Part shown: one piece after another, positions 57,289-64,000 of the stretch | How the letters are laid out: each line of letters begins with the position of its first letter | Position numbering within the stretch: position 1 is the stretch's first letter | NCBI GenBank assembly: GCA_002803225.1 | Contig: NXFV01001601.1 | Span: 1-64,000, forward strand | Length of the DNA stretch: 64,000 nt | From: Gamarada debralockiae | Lineage: Eukaryota; Ascomycota; Leotiomycetes; Helotiales; Hyphodiscaceae | Direction: 5' to 3' | Notes under the pieces: generated by a model | Databases searched by the model: none | The model's input: the letters and a program-made list of their open reading frames with translations, nothing else | What the model was told of the DNA's origin: nothing | Made by a program: the position numbers and the translations under genes

Positions 57289-58167
57289 GGCCTCAGAGGA
57301 GGCTCTGAATGAAGGAACCCCAGCAATTGATGATTGAAAGAAGGGCGCGATCATGACACGGTTTGACTTAGCTGCCAAGGGCTTGGCCGAGAAAACAGCG
57401 GCAGGCGCTAGCTGCGCAAGCGAGCCCCATAAAAATAGGGTGTTCGGCTGGTTAATGAAGATATGAAGAAAGTACTTGTCGGAATTCATTTCAGGAATTA
57501 AAACATTTAAGATGGCAAAAATGAAGAGAACACAAAGAGTACATACCTTCCATTCTTCTTCATAATATTTCCTGAGACGGTGGCACAGATCCTGGACAAG
57601 AGAGGAAGGTTTGTGGATCTTCGGCAATTGTTTCCCTTTGCTCCCTTGGTATATTGTTGAAGGAAGCTAGGAAAGTCCTTCGCGCAGTTTTGAATATGAA
57701 TTTGGCTACTACTCTGACATTTTCATGCCCACAGATCATCTGCACTGTCATTCAGGAGCCCGACGAGATATACGAACGATCGTTTTGTTAGCTGACAGCT
57801 CTTGTTTCCAAATGTTGCACCCATTCTGTTCACTGTCTAAAGCTTTCTTCTCTGTCAATCACTTGGTAGAAACTTATCGCCGCCGCCGCTAGTTTCATTG
57901 TCAGTCTCAGGACTTCTTCATGCCCGTTTGTCGTTGCTTACTCCCTATCCATATTGGAGTGGGTCTTTACATATTGCAGAGAGTTTTGGACATGGACGGA
58001 GGCTTTGTGTAAAACCCGAACTATTTCACTTGACTTTAGTAATTCACTGAAGGCCATCGGGGTTCCAATCATTCAATGAAGATGAGCGATTGAACATCAA
58101 ATCGTTGATCTAATTTCAACAATCATCATTCATTAAAATACATTATTTTCCCCATCCCTCCCCACCA
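57289..58167. other. GH92 promoter region and phosphoesterase 3' side
   Basis: A frame extending upstream of the GH92 start (to 57627) is open but lacks support. Nothing else is recognised. Confidence 0.4.
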
Positions 58168-60477
58168 TCAATCATTATAACCAATTCCCTGTCCCACTGG
58201 ACAGTTCGGCATATTAGCCTGCCAAGCCAACTTCGCGTACTCAGGCAAATAACTTTGCGTCGTAAAGCTTGGGTCCAAATAATAGCTCACATCCGCAATC
58301 GTGTACTTCCCACCCAGCTTATTCAAAACAGAAACAACCGTCTTCGCGAAGTAATCCAAGAAGATAACATCCACGACAGCTGGAGTGGTGCCATCGGTAG
58401 GGAATGATGCGTTGCCTTGAGCATAGTTTGGCTGGGAGTACGATGGGATCTTGGAGTGAGGTGTGTCATCTCCATCAGTTCCGAAATCGTCGGTTGTCAC
58501 GTATCCTGGGGTAACGACGCTTTGACGGCGCGTGATTCCACGGGTCTTGAGTTCGGGTTGAGAATCGGAGAGGAGGCCGAGTGTGGGGTCCAGGCAGGAG
58601 TCCTTGACGAGCGGCATGGATCCGAATTGGGAGCTAGCGGAGTTGCGCTTGTCTTGCAACGCAGCGCCGTTGAGACTGTTGATTACGTTCTTCGCCATGG
58701 CGTACGGGACGTTGGGAATATATTGGAAAGCATCGGTGAAAGGACTGACGATGAAGGAGTCGTCGTATGTGAATGGACCTTTCACGAGATCAAATCGGAT
58801 ACTGCCCGTGTTGATGATGATGTAGCGTGGGATCGTGGCACGGGAAGCATTCACAACGGTAGCGCCGAGAGCGACGGATGTGAGGCTGAAGATGTTGCCA
58901 GGTGCGCCAAACGGTTGGCACGACTCGCAGTACGTAGCTGGCGCACAGCCGTACAAAGCAGAGAGGTTCAACTCCTTGCGTACATTAGTAATCTCGCCGG
59001 TAACGCGAAGACCACTGTGATAATCGAAGGTGCTGGCCTGTGAGTCGGTGGCGTGGTATTCGAATGTCAGGCGGTTCCAGTCGAGATAGCGGCGAGAGTA
59101 GACGAGTCCGTTAGTCGAAGTGTTAACAGCTTTGCGGCTGGGGTTGGCCACGCCGCGGGGTTGCTTATTGCCAGTGTAAGTGGATGAGTTGATGCCGCTC
59201 ATGGAGAGCCATCCGAGGGTTTCGCAGTATCGTCCTGGCTTTGTTAGAGTTGTTGATAGGTCACGTGGGATTTGGCTTACCGGATTCCAAAGCAGTGCTG
59301 CTTTCATCGTAAACTTGGAAGTCTCTGATGTGGCTGTGTCCGCCGAACACTTGGATAGGTGTCGTTGGCTTTATGGATCTGATTGTGTTGTGGACGAGGC
59401 CAAGGGTATTAGAGTAGTCCGTAGTTCGGACCGGGTTGTGTCCAATGAGGAGGAAGAGATCGATTGGCTGGTCATAATTGACTGCATCCAGGAACCATTG
59501 CTGCTGAACCATGGTTGCGGCCTTGATGACTTTGGAGACGTTGGAGTTTCCAGTGAAGTCGTATAGGACGCCAAATGTCATGATGCGGAGACCTGAGGTA
59601 TTATGAGCTTTGAGCAAAATGAAATAAGGGTTTCTCTTACCATGTGCGGTGGTGAAGTATCTGTACTGGTTTCCGATGTACTCGAATGCACCAGTGGTGG
59701 GGTTGATGATTTGCACGTTGCTGGTGACATACTTCTCACCCCATACTTTGCTGAAGTTGGAGAACTGCTTCAATGTCAGAATAAATCTAGGGAAATTTTC
59801 ACGGAGGGCTCTCAACTTACAGTCTCGTAGGCAATGTCTGTCAGGTAGAGCTCATGGTTTCCTAAAAAAAAAATCAATTAGGACGCGTTCTTCAAACATT
59901 GTGGTGGGTCACTTACCGATGGTCAAGACATCGTACTCAATCTCATCGAAAATGGGATTCGAAAGGACTCCATTGGGTAAAGCAGCATCACTGAGTCCAT
60001 TCCCATCGTGGAGATCACCTATACGACTTATTAGCCTTCCTTAATTCTCCAAATCCTACCCCAAAGCTTCGTACCAGTATCAACAAGCAGCAGATCAACT
60101 CCGAGGTTGCCTGCCATATGTTGCATGTGTCTCGAGAATGAAACAAAGTCACCCCAATCGGCTCCATAGTTTTGCTCCTTAAGATGACCTTCGAGCCAGC
60201 CATGAGTGTCAGTCTGTTCAAGTCAGCTTCCATACTCTCGAGTATGACCCACGTGATGTGATACAATGATGAGGGGAAGGGAGCTCACGGTGTGCAAGAA
60301 GTTCAATTGACCCCATTCAAGTGGCGCCTTGGGTCCGACAGTAGCATCACTGGCCTCTGGCTGCATTCTCCTCACATTTCTCTCATGAATGACCTCGTTG
60401 GCGGGTCCATAGCACGAATCGCAAGCCAGAGCAGAGCTGACAGCTGCGGCTATCCCGAAAAGGAGTGTCGATCTCAT
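58168..60477 (-). CDS. Secreted calcineurin-like metallophosphoesterase (5'-nucleotidase type)
   Basis: A multi-exon gene from the ATG at 60477 with a signal peptide ending SSALA. Metal-site motifs appear in order: TDTHGW, DTGDLHDG, IGNHEL, LLIGHNP and FGGHSHIRD, the pattern of UshA/5'-nucleotidase-type enzymes. The last large exon (59279-58168 side) carries the C-terminal domain with NTGSIRFDLVKGPFTYDDSF, where the nucleotide-binding side normally sits. Four or so short introns are needed (near 60290, 60190-60020 and 59860). The enzyme would release phosphate from nucleotides or related esters outside the cell or in the vacuole. All motifs are intact. Confidence 0.85.
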
Positions 60478-61183
60478 CCTTTCGCGTAAAACCCAACTCT
60501 AAAGGCCGAGAAAGAAAGTTGGAATTTGTCAAGCTCAAACACCTTGATGGCTCCCTTTATCACAACCTGGAAATCGCCCTGCTTTTTATTTAAGCATAAA
60601 CATATTCCAGAACCCAGCCTTAGGTAATGTCCCTCAGGTACATCCCGCTTCAATGGCGACCTCCGCATCGTTATCGCCATCGATCTCTGCACGTGTTGTG
60701 CCAAGACGTTCGTTTAGATTTCATCGCGAGCTTGACCTTCCGAACTGAGCTTCGTGCGCAATATCGTTCCTGCAAGGAACCGGAGGGCGGTGGTGTTGTG
60801 TGCCTGGATTGGATGAACTTTAAGATAGCTGAGAGGTGGCGGGCGTTCGATGAGTATTTAAGAAGGTGCCAAGAGATGCCGAATTTTGAGGGTAGTGGAT
60901 TGGTGAGGAGAGAGGGATCGTTAGGGATTGGTTGGGAGGAGAGATTTAGGGGTGTAGGTTGGGAAATTGAGAGGGAAATGGAGGTGTGTCTTGAGTGATT
61001 GATTTCTTGGATATGAGGCTGAGTTATTATTTTAACACCATGAACTGATAAATCCATTTGCCTCTCATTGCATTGCCCCGCCCTTTTCCAACTGTGCTTT
61101 TCATTCCGTCATGAGCTTCAAACCAGAGCTCGATCAATCCTTTTGGCCCACCTACTTTGGGCTTCTCTGTCATAGTTAAACCA
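60478..61183. other. Phosphoesterase promoter region
   Basis: A plus-strand frame (60627-60998) overlaps this region but shows no family similarity. No other feature. Confidence 0.4.
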
Positions 61184-62107
61184 TCATATCAAATAATCGG
61201 ACATACTCTTCTCTAAGGTAGCCTTCAAACCCGTAGTAATCATGACTCTCTGGTTGATCTTAGGCATCTGCCAACCCTCAGGAGGGACATAATCCCCACG
61301 CACGCACTCCAACCTTCGTTGTTGAAGCAGTTCCAAATCCAGTCCGAACGACCGGGGATGATTGGGAATGGCTGAACGCCCGGCAGTATCGTTCATATTC
61401 TCGAAGATCTCAAGAGCGGCATGAACATCCATTGGCTGATTCGGCTCATTCGTGAATGCCAACATAGTTTTCTCCTCGCTTGTATATCCATCTTCGTATT
61501 TCGGGCACTCAACATGCTCCAGCACGACCGTCACAGTCTTGACGTTGGGGAAGTATGCCAGGTATTGCGCCAACCACGCTTCATTCTCCTCTCTACACTC
61601 CCTGCCCGCCAACTCCTCCGCAAAAGAGTCATCATCGGTCTTGACATATAAAACAGCCAAATGCCTAACCTTCTCCCGGTCAGCCTGATCCACCTCGCTG
61701 GCTCGATAATGGATCTGCAACGTCCAATCTCCATCCAAATACAATGTATCCCTCTCAAAATTGAGGTATGTTTCGGAGACAGAGGTATGGTTGCTTCGGA
61801 TGCAGTGGAAGGCTTTCGAGTAATAGCGTGAGGCTACGTCGTGGGACTCGCGATTCACGAAGAGGATGGAAGGAGGTCGCAGGTCGCATTTGAATCCCCA
61901 GAGTCCGTGATTCTTGTCTCCGACTGTATTTGCCTCTTGTATGTCTTCGTCGGAGCCTTGTCTTAGTCTACGACGGCGAAGAGGGACGATTCGAGGCTCG
62001 GAAATGGCTTGTTCCCAGATGGCATCGCGGAGTTCTTTTGGGAGTCGAGGGAAATTGGGGAAGAGAGGGAGGCCGAGAAGTCCGGAGACGAGGCTCAAGT
62101 GAGCCAT
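61184..62107 (-). CDS. 2EXR-domain protein
   Basis: An intronless 307-residue protein from the ATG at 62107. Near the N-terminus is FPRLPKELRDAIWEQAISEP followed by RIVPLRRRR, and then PPSILFVNRESHDVASRYYS at about 80-99. These are the paired blocks of the 2EXR domain, common in Leotiomycetes and other Pezizomycotina, often in large families. The remainder (FERDTLYLDGDW, VRHLAVLYVK, YFPNVKTVTVVLEH) is also family-typical. Molecular function is unknown; it is cytosolic or nuclear by lack of other signals. Confidence 0.85.
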   Translation of the reverse strand: MAHLSLVSGLLGLPLFPNFPRLPKELRDAIWEQAISEPRIVPLRRRRLRQGSDEDIQEANTVGDKNHGLWGFKCDLRPPSILFVNRESHDVASRYYSKAFHCIRSNHTSVSETYLNFERDTLYLDGDWTLQIHYRASEVDQADREKVRHLAVLYVKTDDDSFAEELAGRECREENEAWLAQYLAYFPNVKTVTVVLEHVECPKYEDGYTSEEKTMLAFTNEPNQPMDVHAALEIFENMNDTAGRSAIPNHPRSFGLDLELLQQRRLECVRGDYVPPEGWQMPKINQRVMITTGLKATLEKSMSDYLI

Positions 62108-64000
62108 CGCGATCTGATGATTGAAGTTAGCAGAGTGGGACGGAGAGTAGCAGACAAATATAGGACGGAGAGAGGTGCCAGCCTTGCCAGCTGTATAAAC
62201 GTGGCGCTGTCAGCTGGTGAAGGTAAGGCTAGGCTCCCATCCCGGCCCCCAACCGAAATCTGCCTCAATTCGGCTGATTCCCCAGCTTCTCAATTCCCTC
62301 ATCGCTCCCACGATTAAGAGATGGGTTAGACGTTGAAAGCTAGAGGACATTGATGATGAAGGGCACGACGCGAAGAACTTGAATTCAGAGGGTCCGTGCG
62401 CGATGTTCCTTTTCTTGGTCACCGTAAGCTCCGCTTTAACGGCACAGCGCAAGTGCATAAACAAGTTACCAGTTTCAGAAGCTCTTTCCCTATTATCCCA
62501 GATGGGCCAGCTCGTGGTCAACGAAGCAGCAAAAGTTCCCGTCTCACGGTAATGCCTTCTCAATATTCGTGCATTCACCTGTATCTTGCAAATATCATAT
62601 CAAGGCGTACTTATGAGGAGATGCAAGTTTCCGAGCGCTTCGATATGGCCTACGAGACTGTCTTCGAACTTGGGGTTGATTCCTTGCTGTGTTCCCTGTC
62701 ACCTCGGTGAGATAGGCTGGGCATCTAAGAGATGCGATGAGTTGCGGAATTCGCCGACATAACAGGAAGCTTTGGTCCAAAATATCTGCCCTTCCTGTCC
62801 CGGTAGAAGGAAGGTATGTATTCCAGGTTGGAAACGCCTGTCTGTCATGTTTATCGAGAAGAATTTATTATTGTTGAAACAAACCCCAGTGAGAAAGAAC
62901 AAACATAGCACGTCTAGATGGACAAGAGCAGGGCATCCCCATCACTCTATCAACCAGTATAATTCGCCTGCTGAAAAGTTTCGACGAGATGCTAGGTCAT
63001 ACAGTAGAGCAACAGCCTCTAGATTGACGGATTAGAGGGAGGCCAAGGCTGGACAATGAATCGCCACATCTCCAAAAAGGGCAGATCACCATTGTAGTCA
63101 TGCGTCTCAAGTCCCTGGAGTCTCGTCGCTCGTATAAATTACAGGTCTTGCTACTTTGAGTATCTCCAAAAATCGCAATCATTGAAACAGTTTGAATGAT
63201 GGGAGGCAGCGTTGGGGCAGTGGCCCAGAGACGCTGCTACTCTTTGCCAAAATTTGCAAGAAAGTTCAAGGAGAAGATTCTACCAAGCCAGCGCTCTCTT
63301 CATCTTTTCAACCGGGGTTATTTTGCCATTAACAAGACTATTATTACTATCGGTTCCATCCTTTGTCGAGTTCACCCTCTTTTCGAGTCCCATCTTGCGG
63401 TCGACTTCTCGTGCGTCCAGCCTGGAGATGTGTCAGTGAAAGCCAGTTAATGCACATGCTATAAGAAAGGTGATGTAATCAAGAAGTAACAGGCGAGCCG
63501 ACTACATGCTTAAGCTGGGTACATTACAATGCATATGGTCACTTCCCTTTGTTCGTCTTTTCTGTCTTGGAGGTAGGAAAGAAGGGATGCAAAGAATCCT
63601 TTATAGCTGTATCAGCAAGCTACTGACCCTAACCTCACACCTTATTAACGTGGCGCAGCTGATAAATCTTTTTTATACAGTGAATGTAAAACCTGAGAGA
63701 CAATAGATTAGCAATTTTCAGTGAATGAGAAGTGTCCAGAATGATGATCCCAGGCACTTCTTGCACTTCTGGGAAGTGCGAATTCACTTGTGTGATTCCA
63801 AGAGTTTAGTTCTCTAAAGTCTCGTCCGACCTTGTTTATGTCCATGGAGGAAAGGAGAAGCCGAATTAATTTCATTGAAGTTGCAGCCGTCACGCCCACG
63901 TGCGAAAGTATTTTGGAGTTTCCCCTTCTCGCCTATGACACAATTTGTCGCCCCCACAGTAGGCGCAACTTTCGCATTTCACACTCACCATTCCGAAATT
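62108..64000. other. Gene-free end of the window, 1.9 kb
   Basis: Only short frames on either strand, none with a domain, signal peptide or exon chain. The last 300 bases may be the leader of a gene beyond the window. Confidence 0.4.

Noticed and set aside
57289..57627. Upstream extension of the GH92 frame
   Set aside because: The ATG at 57288 gives a standard type II anchor; the extension adds unrelated sequence.
1..64000. CRISPR arrays, prophage or bacterial operons
   Set aside because: No direct-repeat/spacer pattern and no prokaryotic gene organisation; the DNA is clearly fungal.

Overview
The window looks like nuclear DNA of a filamentous ascomycete (Pezizomycotina; Leotiomycetes is a guess). 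The evidence is many short spliceosomal introns (about 45-115 bp, GTRNGT...YAG), Zn(II)2Cys6 regulators, HET, PTH11-like, NLR, 2EXR and DUF6601 proteins, and an AT-rich transposon. No rRNA, intact tRNA, CRISPR or bacterial operon was seen. Exon coordinates below come from reading splice sites and checking frame. No transcripts were available.

1-16 kb is the most interesting part. A secreted precursor made of five near-identical 19-residue repeats (1177-1560) lies tail to tail with a three-exon UstYa/DUF3328 protein (2258-3260). This pairing is the hallmark of fungal ribosomal peptide (dikaritin-like) loci. An ankyrin protein, a decayed carboxymuconolactone-decarboxylase-like gene and a decayed catechol-type O-methyltransferase follow, then an intact Zn2Cys6 regulator, a cupin and an MFS transporter. 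Whether these belong to one cluster is inference. At 14.15-15.75 kb is a serpin, a family rarely reported in fungi. It has two tandem alternative last exons, each encoding its own reactive-centre loop and the same C-terminal strand.

16-42 kb is a mosaic of intact single genes and decayed ones. Intact: a Ser-rich nuclear-type protein, a HET protein, a secreted EEP nuclease/phosphatase with a jacalin-like lectin tail, a PTH11-like receptor, an SMP-30-like propeller, a disordered protein and a second Zn2Cys6 regulator. Decayed: an orphan gene, a RutA/luciferase-like monooxygenase, a cytochrome b5-b5 reductase fusion and a P450.

43.2-45.4 kb is a degenerate Tc1/mariner-type element with TA duplications and 23-bp inverted repeats. 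A 0.7-kb SINE-like retroposon with a 14-bp target duplication is nested inside it.

47-54.2 kb carries an NLR-like gene (alpha/beta hydrolase, NB-ARC, TPR) whose TPR array has a 378-bp higher-order repeat and ends at a CAG-to-TAG stop. A DUF6601 membrane protein and a stranded N-terminal fragment of a second NLR follow. 54.6-62.1 kb holds a GH92 alpha-mannosidase, a secreted metallophosphoesterase and a 2EXR protein, all on the minus strand. The last 1.9 kb has no recognisable gene.
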